Shown here piece after piece: positions 38,701-51,946 of a stretch of 64,000 nt of DNA (its first letter is position 1; each line of letters begins with the position of its first letter). The notes under the pieces were generated by a model. The model was given only the letters and a program-made list of their open reading frames with translations. It did no database searches and was not told where the DNA came from. The translations under genes were made by a program, and so were the position numbers. Origin of the DNA: Sympetrum striolatum (lineage: Eukaryota; Arthropoda; Insecta; Odonata; Libellulidae); NCBI GenBank assembly GCA_947579665.1, contig OX388343.1, positions 87,400,254 through 87,464,253 of the forward strand. The letters run 5' to 3'.

Positions 38701-41700
38701 TCGTGTTTTCTAACGGCCCTTCCGCCTGAGGCCTTTCTAACTGAGCCATTCTAACAGCAACTTGTAAAAGGGAAACTTAGAAATGGGCAACTTAATATGG
38801 CCAAATTTCCCTAGAAATTCGTCACATGCTATTGCAGTTTTTTCATCTGCATCAGTCGATTAGTAATAATTATGTGATAATTATTATGCTGGTTGTAAAT
38901 TCATCGACAATTCTATTAAATATCCAAACGTTATGAGCAGTGATAGAGTTACTTAAATTTATAAGTGGGGTCCTATAGATAATCCTATTGGAATTGGTTA
39001 ACCCTTTGTCACTGGATTTCTTTATTGATGTATCAAATAGTAGTTGTTATCACATAGCTTCATGTTTCAAATATCATCCTCTCGTTATAATTACCCTTTA
39101 ACGTATTGAGTCATAGGCTATTGTCGGTAGTAATTCCATGTCAATATAAATTTGACCCATTTATTTTTAAAGAGAATAGCATAAATTTATGCAGTAAAAG
39201 GAATCTAGGCTTACGTAATTCGTCTACTTTCGGAAGACACGGTTTTATTTGGCCTTCACGCCTCCTGCGGCGAGTTCCGATGTTTGAAATCGCTTTCGTT
39301 CACCTCGCCACATACACACAGAAGATCAAAATATTTTGTTTCTTTATATCTTTATCATATCATAATAAGCCTCTCTGGAATAGAAATTCTGGTATTTACT
39401 CAGGAATTACTTCATCCTATTAAATTTCCGATTTTGGACTCCATAAGTAAAGTCACATTGTAATTTACATTAGTCTAAATCCTAATGTTTCTATTTGGGC
39501 CTTTCGAATATGTACTAAAATTCTTTTGCTAAGAAGAAACAGATTCGTGATTGACTAATATTTAGATATCAAGCGGTTTTCATTTATTTAAAATACATTT
39601 TTTGTTGAGTTAAGACAAATATTGCATGTGCAACATTTTAGTTTAGTTTATTTGATGCGTTTCGTAGTCATTTCGATCCAGTAATATTTCCTCTTCCTCT
39701 CCGTTTCTCCTTGTTTGGAGTGGTATATAGTAATAATAACAATAATAATGAAAGTCATTTATGGTTTAAGAAGTGAGCATATACACGCAGACTTGTCTAA
39801 TTGATTTTGTGAATCTTAATGAATAATGAAACGCTTGGGCTTAGTGAATCTCATTTATCAATTTCTTTGTTATAAAATCATTCCCGTTAAGATTTCTTCA
39901 TACGTCTTAATTTTTGTTACCTTTCCTTTTAAATTTTATTAGGTACTTCCATATTATAGATCATAGGTTCGCTTTCCAGGTATAATATTCTTCGTTGACA
40001 GTTATCAAACCAAAGTATAATTATTTTTCAACCAGGTTATTGATTTAAAGCAAATTTGTTTCTTTTCTACTAATCAGTTTTCATGTCATTCTTCTCGGTC
40101 ACGAATACTTACTTTCCCTTTCGCGTTATCTCCATGGTCCCAAATAAGGACGCGGAATTTCGTTACTTACAATATGCATCTTCAAATGCCCTTTGATATT
40201 TTGCTTTCCCTTTCTGTTACTTTCGCTTTAAAATGTTTCACCGGAAATCGAGACCATCTTACGCAAACAAATTCCATAGAGCCAAACGATAATGGTCCCC
40301 AACGGCCTTCAGCTGTTTAGCCTTTGTATCCAAACTTCGTGGCCGAATTTCTCCTACCTAAAGAAACCATTGTGTTTTTTTTTAATCAAGATACTTACTT
40401 GCATTGTGCGCTTCACGGAAACGAAGTTTATTCCAGATGGCTAGCATTAATTTGTTTAATTACTTTTAAATAAATTAGATTTAGTGTTGTTACACGGCAT
40501 TTGGTATGAAAGCGGTCTTCGGCGTCTAAATATGTTACATTATCAAATATCTAAATTTATCCCTAAGAATTGGTTATTGAATTTTCTTAAGGGATACCTT
40601 CGATTTATAATAAAGTGGTGGATACTACGTTAAGGTTTAATATTTTTGTCCAGGCTTTCATTTGTAGTGTTCTTGGCAATATTTCATAACATAAGTGAGC
40701 AATATTATTTGAAAAATAAATTTAAAAAAAATTGAGGATAGACAATCGAAAGAAACATTTATAGAAAAAAGGCAATCAAGAATTCGGAAAATCTTATTTG
40801 TTATTGTAAATGGACCATTCAGATCCAATACTGTTTCCTGCAGTCATTAGAAAGCTGTCATATAAGCTCGTGCCTCTTCCTTATTTATTTGTGTCTTACT
40901 CTTGGGGTTAAGGAGTGTAAGGATAGATAAGTGAGTCCACGGCCACAAATATAAAAATGATGCGGAGTGTTTCTTTAATTCATCACAGAGAAATGAAAAA
41001 AAAAAAATGGCCTAGCATGTGGAAGTATGCAACCTTGCATTACACACCCGCGCTATCCCAAATCCATAAGAAATAACCTGCTGTTTGCGTGCTATTCTCT
41101 TATCCTATTTTAATTTTCTTTTGTCATAATTTTCCTTGTTCCTCACAAATAGACATAAGAGCATAATTTTCCATTCTTGCACCCGATCGAATAATCTTAT
41201 TTCAACCAAATAAACATCGTTGACGTAGAGCCTCATGAAAAGTATGATGAATGATGGTTTGTAACATTGCTTTCTGCTATCCCTAGGTACTCCTCGGTAC
41301 TAATCACATAATTCTTCCTCTTAAACTTGATAGTGGTCCTATAAAATATCATTTTCACGAATTTAAGAGCAAAGTTTCAAAGTCTGCACTTAAAAAAAAA
41401 AAACTTTTCTACATTTGTCCAGCTTTTTCTGATTTTAGCCAACTGTATGGTGTTACAATGTAAATAAAAGTTTTAAAATACTTGGAAGGTAAGAATATGA
41501 AATTTAATTGAATTAAGATAAGTTATCATTAAAAAAGATGGAAGAAAATAAGTTCTTAATTAGAAAATCTTGTAAGCGATATGGTAATGCACCTGTATGG
41601 CAGAGATGCCTAACTCCAATATCCACTTACTAATTTTCCATAAACAGAGTATCAATGAGTTGAACGGTTAGACATGTGCACACTATTTTTCAGCAAAGAA

Positions 41701-41744
41701 TGTACCCGGAAAATTTACTTCTAATCTGTTTCCCTTGTTTTTAA
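35773..41744. other. Intergenic, no secure gene; weak splice-flanked patches on the minus strand
   Basis: Mostly AT-rich. A GC/CpG-richer patch at about 38398-38700, a 46-bp segment at 38131-38176 bounded by AG and GT (minus strand) and a segment ending in a good donor at 37091 (AG|GTAAGG) could be 5' exons of a minus-strand gene, but no continuous reading frame joins them. An interspersed repeat copy lies at 36555-36655. Confidence 0.4.
36555..36655 (+). repeat. Interspersed repeat family, copy 3
   Basis: TTTTTTCAAGCTATCTCTTT, then ATGACGAATGG, then a block with CAATCTCGTCCTAATAAAAG. Closest to the minus-strand copy at 25680-25780. Confidence 0.55.
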
Positions 41745-43935
41745 TTTAGTAACTGTTTTTTTATTTATTCTTCATAAACAAACTCGGAACCTTTCACCTA
41801 CATGGAAGACAAAAGTAGGAGTGTAGGTTGTAGAGGAGAGATATTGGGCCCAGGGATGGAATACAAAATACAATCAGAAAAATTTGAATCTAATGTAATT
41901 ACTATTTCTATTCAAGTATAAATGGATTGATAGTGCCCATTTTAAAATGAAATACTGTTTTTGTTTTCAAAATAATAATTTGAAAACTGTTTTTATTTAT
42001 TCTTCAGAAACAAGCTTGGAAATTTACTTTATTATGGGAGATAAGATTATGCTGAAGTCAGTGGTAAGATTGCAAAGTTGCGGAGGAGAGATTTTGAGTC
42101 AAGGCATGGAATACATAGTACAATAGGTATAATTTGAATTTAATGTTATTACACTTTCTATTCAAGTATATATGGATAGATAGTGCCCTATTTTAAATGA
42201 GATAGTTTTTCTGTATAAACAATAATATTTTACAGTTTTTTTATTTATTCTTTAGAAACAAGCTTGAAAATTTTCTTCATCATGGGAGATAAGAGTATGC
42301 TGAAGACAATAGTAGAAGTGCAGAGTTGTGGATGAGCGATATTTGGTCCAGGGATGGAATACAAAATACAATGGGTATAATCTGACTAATTTTATTACTA
42401 CTTCTATTCATTTATGGATGGATTTATAGTGCCCTTTTTATAATTAAATAGTGTTTCTGTTTTCAAAATTATATTTTACTGTTTTTTATTTATTCTTCAG
42501 AAACAAATGGATAGATAGTTTTTGTTTTAAAAATAATATTTTACTTACTGTTCTTTATTTATCCCTCAGAAACAAGCTTGTAAATTATCTTTAACATGGG
42601 TGATAAGGGTATGCTGAAGACAATAGTAAAAGTGCAGAGTTTTGGAGGAGTGATATTGGGTCCAGGGACGGAATACAAAATACAATGAGTATAATAAGAA
42701 TCTAATATTATTACTATTTATGTTCAATTGTAGATGGATAGATAGTGCCATTTTTTAAATGAGATACTGTTTTTGTTGTAAAAATAATATTTTTCTAACC
42801 TTTTAATATATTTATCCTTCAGAAACAAGCTTGTAAAATATCTTCAACATGGGTGATAAGAGTACGCTGAAGACAATCGTAGGAGTGCAGAGTTGTGGAG
42901 GAGTGATATTGGGTCCAGGGATGGAATACAAAATACAATGAGTAAATATTGAACCTAATTTTATTACTATTTCTATTCATGTTGAGTTGGATAGATTGTG
43001 CCATTTTCAAATGAAATACTGTTTTTGTTTAAATGTTATATTTTGCTAACTGTTTTATTTATTTATCCTTCAGAAACAAGCTTGTAAATTTTCTTCATCA
43101 TGGGTGATAAGAGTATGCTGAATACAATAGTAGGAGAGCAGAGTTGTGGAGGAGAGATACTGGGTCAATGGATTGAATACAACATTCAATGAGTATAATA
43201 AATCTTATGTTTTTACTATTTCTATTCACTTATAGAAGGATAGATAGTGCCCTTTTATAAATGAACTTGTGTTGTTGTTTTCAAAATAATATTTTACTAA
43301 CTGCTTTTTTTATTTATTCTATAAAAACAATTTTTGAAATTATCTTCAACATGGGAGATAGGAGTATGCTGAAGACAATAGTAGGTGTGTAGAGTAATGG
43401 AGGAGAGATATTTGGTCCAGGGATGGATTACAAAATAGAATGAGTATAATTTGAATCTAATGTTATTACTGTTTCTATTCATGTATAGATGGATAGATAG
43501 TGTTATTTTTTAAATGAAATAGTACTTTTGTTTTCTAAATAATATTTTAATTTTTTCTTATTTATTCTTCAGAAAAAAGCTTTGAAACTTTCTTCCACAT
43601 GGGAGATAAGAGTTTGCCTAAGACAATAGTAGGAATGCAAAGTTTGGGAGGGGAGATATTGTACCCATTGGTGCAATACAAAATACAATGAGTATAATTT
43701 GAAACTAATGTTATTACTATTTTTATTCATGTATAGATAGTGCCCTTTTTAAATGAAATAGTGTGTTTGTTCAAAAAATAATATTTTACTAACTGTTTTT
43801 TATTAATTCTTCAGAAACAAGCTGGGAAAATTACTTTTTCATGGGAGATAGAGTATGCTGATGATAATAGTAGGAGTGCAGTATTGTGGAGGAGAGATAT
43901 TGGGTTCAGGGATGAAATACAAAATACCAATAGTA
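41745..43935 (+). repeat. Satellite array, about 9-10 units of about 240-260 bp
   Basis: Each unit repeats the same series: TTTATTTATTCTTCAGAAAC, AAGCTTG, CATGGGAGATAAGAGTATGC, TGAAGACAATAGTAGGAGTG, TTGTGGAGGAGAGATATTGG, GGATGGAATACAAAATACAA, then an AT-rich stretch with GGATAGATAGTGCCC. Unit anchors (AAACAAGCTTG or variants) lie near 41775, 42006, 42256, 42500 (a truncated unit), 42568, 42823, 43073, 43326, 43573 and 43816. Units differ by many substitutions and small indels, so the array is not young. Short minus-strand frames recurring in the units are by-products of the repeat. Confidence 0.93.
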
Positions 43936-45944
43936 TAATAAACTAGGGGGTTTTATTCGTCATTTATACCACTCTTCATAGGAAATGGAACTGAAGTTTT
44001 GTTAGTTGGATATAGATATATGCAGAGAAATATTTTAGGCAGGTCATTTATCCTTGTCTCTTATCAATCTTCCTATCAACTGTTCACATAAGATAGATTG
44101 AGTTTTTCCAGTTTTCTCAGTCTTAAATATTTTGGCAATTTATGTTTTTGCCATAACTAATTTATAACTTATAAAGGTTGATGTATGGTAAGGATGAAGG
44201 AGTTTTTGGTTTTTTTATGCATTTTAAGGGGTTTCATTGATTGCAGCGTAGGACATCCGCGATTACGATAACCAAACATCATTATAATTCCTTACCTTGA
44301 TGTAGGTATATATCGTATTTCATCTGCAGCAAAAAATGCTCATTATTCTGATTGAATTTGGTTTTATCTTTGAAAGCAGACTAAATTACATATGATACTT
44401 GATTTTTCCCGAAGCTTACAAAACGCTTGTTAAATTGTAACTCTAAAATCATTATTTTCCGGCAAGAGAATTCAGTTTGAGTGATTCGCCATTAATTAAT
44501 TTCTACTCTCAGAGTCTATAGGCCTTATTGGCATTGCATTGCCTCAAAGATTCTTACATTGCTTTTAATGTTTTATTATTGTTTCATCTATTTTATTGAA
44601 GAGAATTTACTTATATCACTCATAGCATTGTTAATTTATGTAACGCAGACTACTTAACAGACAAAAGGAAATCATAGCTCCTTAACTTTGTTTTTGCAAA
44701 ATATTAGAAAAATTAATTAAATATAAAGTAACTGTTCATTTTGAAAATCTAGGTTAGTTTTATATTCATGCATTTTTACATCATTATCTTCCACTGGATA
44801 AACCTATTGCTCTAATTTTTTTCACTAAAACAAGCTTATTATTTACTTAATTATATTTTATACAATGATCTTCCTAAATTTGGTTACATATATATAGTAC
44901 CATTATTGAGAGTGTTCAGTAAAGATTCTTATTTATTAATATTGAGACGTAGTAGTAGAAATCTAATAGCGAAACATGGTGATTCTCTAATTTATGACGC
45001 ACCCTGATTTTACTTTTTCAGTAAATGAATAATATTTTTTTCTACTACTTTTGCTACTACTGTCACTGCTTTGCGGTGACTCCGCTTATGAGATTCAGGT
45101 TTTAAGTACTTGAATTAAGGCGACTGTGTGTCATTTAATTTTTTTGATGAACAATACACATATTATTTTTCTGAAAGGATGGTGTCAGGGGATGGCATTG
45201 TGTGGCTACATCGAAGGAAGAAACCTGAAACTGAGTCAAAGTCAGTCAGACTCTTACCTAGTGATCTTCAAAAAGAAGTGAACTTAAGTGCATAAAAGAA
45301 AACCTTGGATAAGACCTCGAGTCAGGAGCCATAAACAGAAGTATTCCATCAGGAAGTGAACATAATTCGGTCAGTCGGCTCGGTAGATCAAAGGATGTCA
45401 TCGGGATCAATTTTAGCTGGGAAATAATAAAGTAAATACTTCCTTGTGAAATAAAATCCATGACTTTTAATGTCAAGTTAATTGGTGAAGTGCACATCCC
45501 AATTATATATTTTAGTCTAAATTATTTAGTGAACCAAATATGGCACAATTCAGTGAACCTTTATCAAATTATGTTATTTGATCATTTTAAACTTTTAATC
45601 TTCCATGTGACTCATGAATATGTATTTTTTTCTAAACTATTTTGAGAACCATCTTTTGAGCAATTTGGTGAACCTTTGTCTATTTATACTTTTTGCACCT
45701 TTTTCAACATATAATCTTCCATGTGACAAGTGGTGATGCATGGCTAACAAATATTTATATATCTAACTATTCAGCGCTTATTCTATCTTTAAAGATATTT
45801 TTTATTAATATTTGCGTATTTTTATAAAGTATATAATTCTTCTATCACTCCTATTCATCTGGTTTTTAAAAACTCTAAAATATGTAGTTGTGTTTAAATG
45901 TTACTGATATTATGTAATTATTACAGCATGCATTTCTTTTATTT
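43936..45944. other. Intergenic, no supported gene
   Basis: AT-rich. It contains a small direct repeat (45541-45726) and nothing else recognisable. Confidence 0.5.
45541..45726 (+). repeat. Two-copy direct repeat, period about 114 bp
   Basis: Two units share a GTGAACCTTT block and end in TAATCTTCCATGTGAC. Confidence 0.6.
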
Positions 45945-46059
45945 CTACTTGTAAAAATCTGTAAACAAAAGATACATCTCTAGGGAAGAGAGGTGGGGCC
46001 AGTAGGCCTCACCTGCCTTCGGAATTAATAAATAAAAGGCAAGTTGTGGGGCTATAACT

Positions 46060-46540
46060 GGCATTGAGAAAGGGGGTGCCGGGGAAAGGGGCGTTGGGAG
46101 AGATGGCGTCATGGGTGGGGGCAAAGAGTGTGGACAGGGTAGATGGTGTTTAGGGAGAGAGAGACTTGTCATCTGGGTAGGGGGTGTCAAGTACGGGAAA
46201 GGTATTCGGGGCGGAGTCGGTAGCTTCAAATTAGCGGAAGAGGGGAACTCGTCGTTGGGGTGGGTGGAGTCAGGGTAGAGGGGGACAGGGTTTCCTGATA
46301 GGGGGCCTTGGGCAATAGGAGGACGGGGTTTCCAGGTAGAGGGCGTTGGGGGAGAGGAGGACGGGGTAAGGGGCGTCGGGGGAAAGGGGGACGTGGTTTC
46401 GGGGTAAGGAGCGTTGGGAGAGAGAGAGGGACCGTGTTTCGCGGTAAGGGGCGTTGGAAGGGAGGTGCACGTTGAGGGCGGGGTGGGAGCTTCTAGGTAG
46501 GGGGCTTCGGAGGTAAGGGCGACGGGGGAGAGGGTTGTCT
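46060..46540. repeat. G-rich minisatellite-like block
   Basis: The plus strand is G-rich, with an irregular unit of about 36-45 bp built from GGGGCGTTGGGAGAGA, GGACGGGGTTTC and GGTAAGGGGCG variants. The minus strand is correspondingly C-rich, and its Pro-rich frames (LSPNAPY motif) follow from the repeat. Confidence 0.8.
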
Positions 46541-47870
46541 GAACCTTTCATCCATTAAAAATCAAGAAACAGATATTTCCGTAAGTATCTTCATAGAACT
46601 CATACTCATCAAACCATTAAATTGTATCCTAGTGCATTCAAGAAGGAATATTCTCCATATTATTGACCTACTGCATCGTGGATATGTGAGAAATATATAT
46701 TGTCCTCCATTCCGCAAAATGACGGTTTAACCCCTTGGGTGGGTTAAAACCGACCGCCATATAAATACGAATTTTACAAATGATTTAGAATAACGATTTT
46801 TTAAAACTAACAAATGACATTATTTCGATAATTCTTGAATTTCGATCGGAAACATTAACCTTCGCGACTTTTTATGGAGTCTATACATAGTAAAAGGGAA
46901 TTACTAAATTGAGAACAATATACTGAAAGATTTTATCATTGTATCTTATTGCTTACAAAATGTATTGAGGGGAAACGTGGAAGACAAGAGGCTAGAGATT
47001 GTGACTATTAAAAGGTGCAAAACATACCGGTAGGACATTTTTGTGTTACGAGCTGGCTATTGGGAATAATTCTAAGAATTATTCTTATGGATTGGTCTAT
47101 TGATTGATTAACTCTATAATGAAAACAGGTTTCCCTAATTATTTCCGTTTTAATATACTATATTAAACACACACACAACAACAGACGAACATATACGACC
47201 ATTCCCCAAACGGAAAAATCCGGATCCGAAGACACTGATCCGCTGTAGTACTAAATATTGCATGTATGAGTAAATTGTCTCGCCAAATTTGAGTTTATTG
47301 TTCCTCAATATTTCCTTAACAATAACATAGGGCAGAAGGGCATTTAAGTTTGGAATAAATGCGATAGCAACAGTACTTTAAGCATTGAATACACAGTTTT
47401 CGCCATCCGTTCTTTGATTCTTCTTCGTAGTCACGTTCAATTACATAACCTATCATCACTAAGTATCAATCGCAGTGCAGTGCGAGCCCCCTTGTCATAT
47501 TTTATGGAAAAGCCACACTCAAGGGGCTAAAGAGCCGCATGTGTTCGCGAGCCGTGCTTCTCCCACCACTGGGTTATACTTGTCATTCAGTATCATTCCT
47601 TTATCTAATTACAATGATGTAATTTATGTTTAAATTAACTTGAAGGGAATATTAATATGGGAGAGTACGATACATTCTACATAACATGGAAATAAAGTAA
47701 AGTTAAACTTAGCAATGGTCATGGTGGAATTAGCTCAATGACATTGCTCCACTGATTAATCAAGTACTTCGAAAATAAAGCTTAATATGGATATTGCACA
47801 TTCTAGGGATATAAAAGAAGAAGCAAGAACAATTTCAAGGAGAGCTTTTTATTGGGCAAGCATTAAACAT
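46541..47870. other. Intergenic before the cuticle cluster
   Basis: No gene supported. It includes a short (AC)n run near 47167 and a hAT terminal fragment at 47490-47571. Confidence 0.5.
47490..47571 (-). mobile_element. hAT terminal fragment
   Basis: On the minus strand it begins CAGTGGTGGGAGAAGCACGG and continues through GGCTCGCGAACACATGCGGC and CTCTTTAGCCCCTTGAGTG. This pattern is typical of hAT ends with GGCTC/GAGCC inverted pairs. No partner end is found nearby. Confidence 0.6.
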
Positions 47871-48444
47871 TTAATAATGATGCAGGGGGTAGTTGTCTCC
47901 GTGAGCATACGAAGCTGAGCCGTGGTGTCCGTACGCGATGACAGGCCGAGCGACATGGGCGTAATGCTGAGGATGGGCGGCCTTGCCGATCCTGGTGACG
48001 ACGGCGTTGAATCCGTTGTGGTCGTCAGCGGTGTAGTGCACCTGGCGGATGGTTCCGTCGGCCTCGTGGAGGCTGTAGGATCCCTTGACCACGTCGCCGT
48101 CCCTAGACTCCGACTGGTCCTTCACGTCGCCGGTGTGCTGGTCCCGGACTCCGTACTTGAAGTTGTAGTGGGGATGAGCCTGAAGAGAAGTTATGTTAAA
48201 GAGCGGAACATCTCTGGAAATCAGGCGTTCGATATGAAATAAGTAATGCTTACGTAGTAGTCGACGTCGTGATGGCCATGTCCTCCGTGGTGTGCTGCTG
48301 GTGGGAAGGCGTATGCTGCGGCCGCCATGGCGACTACCAGGAGAACAAACTGTAACGGAAGAATCAGATCGGTGAGGTCAAGTCTTATAAAGTCGTATCG
48401 TATCGCAGGCTGAGACTTCTGTAACTCACCTGAGAGGAATGCAT
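47871..48444 (-). CDS. CPR1-type RR-2 cuticle protein, inverted copy, 139 aa
   Basis: Exons: 48444-48430 (MHSSQ), 48349-48254, 48179-47871, GT-AG introns, phases 0. A secreted structural protein that binds chitin in the exoskeleton. The signal peptide (residues 1-19) ends ...AAAAYA before FPPAAHHGG. The RR-2 chitin-binding domain begins at residue 38: [18 protein letters not shown], then [18 protein letters not shown], then [15 protein letters not shown]. The C-terminal tail is His/Tyr-rich and ends LHHY. A polyadenylation signal AATAAA lies at 47853-47848. It differs from the two plus-strand copies only in the signal peptide (Phe6, Met13 here; Ile6, Thr13 there). Introns are also nearly identical. 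Head-to-head with the next copy, about 3.5 kb apart. Confidence 0.96.
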
Positions 48445-48480
48445 TATTTTAGGTGTGAACTGTTGGTTGTGGAGGAGATG

Positions 48481-48516
48481 ACTGATGCCCTGTGAGCGGG
48501 GCGTGCACTATTTATA
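48481..48516 (-). promoter_or_regulatory. Core promoter of inverted CPR1 copy
   Basis: TATAAATA (48516-48509) is followed 33 bases on by the arthropod initiator TCAGT (48485-48481). The 5' UTR is about 40 nt. Confidence 0.85.
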
Positions 48517-48559
48517 TCCATGTTGATAGGAATGTGAAAAATCGACGGGGCATGTCATG

Positions 48560-50900
48560 TACGTAATATGTGAAATCAGATGATGTGGCCATCGTTCCGA
48601 TTGATGGATGCTTTAATCGATTCTTCGGCAATTAGAAGGTACCGAGATGATTTTCCATTCTTCCATATCTTTGGTCATTTATGTCAGATCTGCTCTATTA
48701 ATTTTCATCTCAGAATGAATTGATTAGCTCATAGGTGATACTTTGTATTTTAAGATTCAGTATCATCAAATTAGTTCGCATTATTTGTCTTGTAATCCTT
48801 CAGATATTCTTACGTAAGTAATGAAAACGATTTAGATCGTTCTGTTAAGGAGTTTTTTATTCTTTACAATGTTACTTTATGTAATAGGAGGCTACTATGT
48901 ATTATTTCCTTGTCATACTATTTAAAATAAAGACCTCAATTACCAATTTATCTTTGAACTTTATTAAGATCGTTTTCAAGAGTCAGTGTTTATTTCCTTA
49001 AAATTGATAAATTTCAATTCTTGGTGTTGAATTTGATCTACATCTGTAAGATATCTCATCATTAATGTGTTGATCACTATAGTATTGGTTGCGGACCGGA
49101 ATTTCGTGGGAGGTTTTTGGTGATCCGTAAAAAAGAGTTGGAAACATTGACAGTGATTTTTTTAATCCTTTTACTATATTCTGAAACATCTGCGTGTGAC
49201 GACAACAAAAAAGATAAGCGACAACTTTTGCGTTACAACGGAGATAGTTTAATTATTCTGTACTAGCTGAATTGCCATTAGATTCTAAAGTAGCGGTAAA
49301 TGTAATAGTTTGATGTATATGCATTGCTGTGGCTTAAACGCACTATTATTTATTGATGATCTCATTTTTGTCATGGCCTAATTTGGATTACGTTGTTTTA
49401 TATTCAGTTACGGCTTTCAAGTACTACCAACATGCACTCTAGCATTCGATTGACAAAAACAATATGTATAAGCCAATAAACAGAAATTCATATCAGATCC
49501 AAATGAGGATTATTTTTTCTTATACGATGGAATACGGAGTAACTGTCTCATACGATTCTGTGATAAGCACATACTATCATTAAACACTGTTAATCATACA
49601 ATACAATACAATAAACACTGGTATCATGAGATAGACATTTCTATTTTGTTAGGTATATTTTACGTAAGTTGGTATTCAAATCCAGTAATACTTGCCAGCA
49701 TTTTCCAATATATGGATATTTTTATGAAGTTTCCCTTAACAAACTTCTGTCTATGTGGAGATCTAAAACCTAAGATATTATTTGTGAAACTTTCTTGTAT
49801 ATTTTTTCTGACGAAAACAAATAAAAACAAGATAAAATCAGTAAAAAGAACTTCGTTGAAAATGCATTCCCAATCTTTTATTGAGTTTGTTCAATTATCT
49901 GAAGACTCCAATTTCGCCAAAGTAGAATGACCGTCGGCTAAGAAAACATTTCATCGTTATCGTTGTCTAAAGCAGCCGAACTCACAAAAATGATCTCTTA
50001 CCTTTATTCCACCTTGAATTAGTTTTTTAACTTCGGTTAAGGCTTTGGAAAATGTCACCATCATCAGGGCGATAACGCTAAGCGTCGAAACCTAGAATGT
50101 TTGTAATAAAAATGTTATATCGTATATAAGTTATTCTTCCTCCAAATTCATCATGGAGAGTCACCGCAAAGCGAGGCCAAATATAGATGTATTTCTTTGG
50201 GATTTCTCGGTAATTTTGCGGACAATCGTGCACGATGTTTGTTACAAGAAGCCATTTCATACATCTCTGTCTGATCTAAGCAGAACATAAATTAAACGGA
50301 GAATAATATTCATCTACATTAACACACTAATAGCCAACATAGGGCGTGAGGAAGAATATAATAATTTGATAGAGGAGACGAGGTTATTCGATTGTGAGAA
50401 GGCAAAATCCTGTATTGTAGGATGATTATGTAATTTGTGAACATCATAATATTTTTCTACGCAGTGACAACTGACCTAAGTATCGGGTCTGAAGATATTA
50501 TAACGATGAAATATAAAATTAGAGAAAAAATGGGTCTTCAATATCCTATTTAAAAAAAACATTCAGGGAAGTAGTTCCAAAAACTAAAAAGAATATTTTA
50601 ATAAAATAATTGTGTCATCTCAATTTTTTAGGTTAATAAATTCACAAAAATAAATATTTATTATAAGAAATTAATCCAATTATTAACTAAATATTATTTA
50701 CTATACTTAATAATAATTTAATATTAAAATAAAACTATTAGATTTCAGAAAAACATCATACGTCAATCTTTTACACCCAGAAATTTTCCAACTGATTTTG
50801 AATGAAAAGGAAAAACTTGAATGAAATATATTGACTTTATGAACGAGGAAAAAGATGACAAGGAAGGTGATGATCAAAGGGAAGCGCAGAAAATACGTTG
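48560..50900. other. Spacer between inverted and tandem CPR copies
   Basis: AT-rich with no supported gene. Near 50065-50100 a CAGGGCGATAACGC/GCGTCGAAACC stretch followed by AATAAAA resembles a decayed Penelope terminal repeat. Confidence 0.5.
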
Positions 50901-50919
50901 CCATATGCCTAGGTATCCT

Positions 50920-51285
50920 AGGAGGATGTTGTAGCAATCAGAAAAATTTTGATGGCAATTTAGTATGCGGGATACTTCGAAGAAGATATATTACACATAC
51001 CATAGTAATAACATTTGCCAAACGGTACTGTAATTGTAGTTTTCAAATCTCTAAAAACGAATCTAAAATCGAATGGGAGAGTGTCGTCTATGATCTATAA
51101 ACACAAATATAGCGCTCGGTGCACAGAAAAGATTCTATGTCGAATAGTTAGTAAGTCAGCCGGAAGGGTACCATTTAATTAATCTGCAATTACTAATGGA
51201 AAACCAAAATATTTAAAGAATACTGCAAAAATATCAACGATATTTAAGGAAATGGGAAATCTTAACTTATGGTACCTAAGAAATT
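50920..51285 (+). repeat. Old, scrambled fragment of the cuticle-array unit
   Basis: 50925-50990 resembles 55139-55215 (shared TTTGATGGCA, then ATGCGGGAT). 51010-51285 resembles 53915-54190 (shared ATTTGCCAAAC, TAGCGCT[T/C]GGTGCAC, ACTAATGGAAAACCA). The order of the two blocks is the reverse of that in the unit, and divergence is far greater than between the two full units. Confidence 0.7.
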
Positions 51286-51874
51286 AACAAGGCATTCATA
51301 AATCCTGTAATAAAATACATCTAAAACTCGGTTAATGTATGACGTTTATCTTTATATGTATTTAATAATGTAGGATATCAATGTATTCGAGTGGCTGTCC
51401 GGACCCAAATATGGGATATTGGTAATAACTTGTGATACACTGAATGAAAAGGAATCAAAGTTCTGAGATTGTATGGGTTAGACCTATACAAGTGTTGATA
51501 GATCACAGTGACAATATTTGCGAACATTTTCCTCTCCCTCCGTCGATAGGTATTTTCAATGATTCGAAGAATATAAGACCATTATATTTAACGTCAAGAA
51601 AAAAATGCGGTGATAGACTATGATGTAATATCATTTTTCTCATGACTATACCAATGCTATGAAACACCTAAGATACAAGGTATCATATCAAACCATGGGA
51701 AAACGGAACTAATGGAGCAAATCTGACGTAAAGGACTACCAAGTTTTGGTTCTTCACGATTTCCGAAATATAGACCATAACCACACCAATCACTCGGTAC
51801 GATCTCCGCATCATCAGATTTCACTTATTACGTATACGACCTGCGCCTTCGATTTTCAGATTCCTCTACTTGGA

Positions 51875-51910
51875 TATAAATAGTGCACGCCCCGCTCACA
51901 GGGCATCAAT
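51875..51910 (+). promoter_or_regulatory. Core promoter of CPR1 in unit 1
   Basis: TATAAATA (51875-51882) with a TCAAT initiator (51906-51910) at 33 bases. The initiator is TCAGT in the inverted copy. Confidence 0.85.
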
Positions 51911-51946
51911 CGTCTCCTCCACAACCAACAGTCCACACCTAAAAAA

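Noticed and set aside
42566..43482. Series of 61-63 aa frames in the satellite
   Set aside because: They recur at the repeat period and change with unit indels, so they are repeat by-products.
47922..48242. 106-aa frame antisense to CPR1, also at 52149-52469 and 58454-58774
   Set aside because: Shadow of the conserved RR-2 exon. Its identity across copies follows from DNA identity, and it runs through intron 2.
50060..50110. Third hammerhead-like site (CAGGGCGATAACGC...GCGTCGAAACC)
   Set aside because: The hairpin and GAAAC are present, but the CUGANGA box has about three changes and stem I does not pair well. At most it is a decayed Penelope end.
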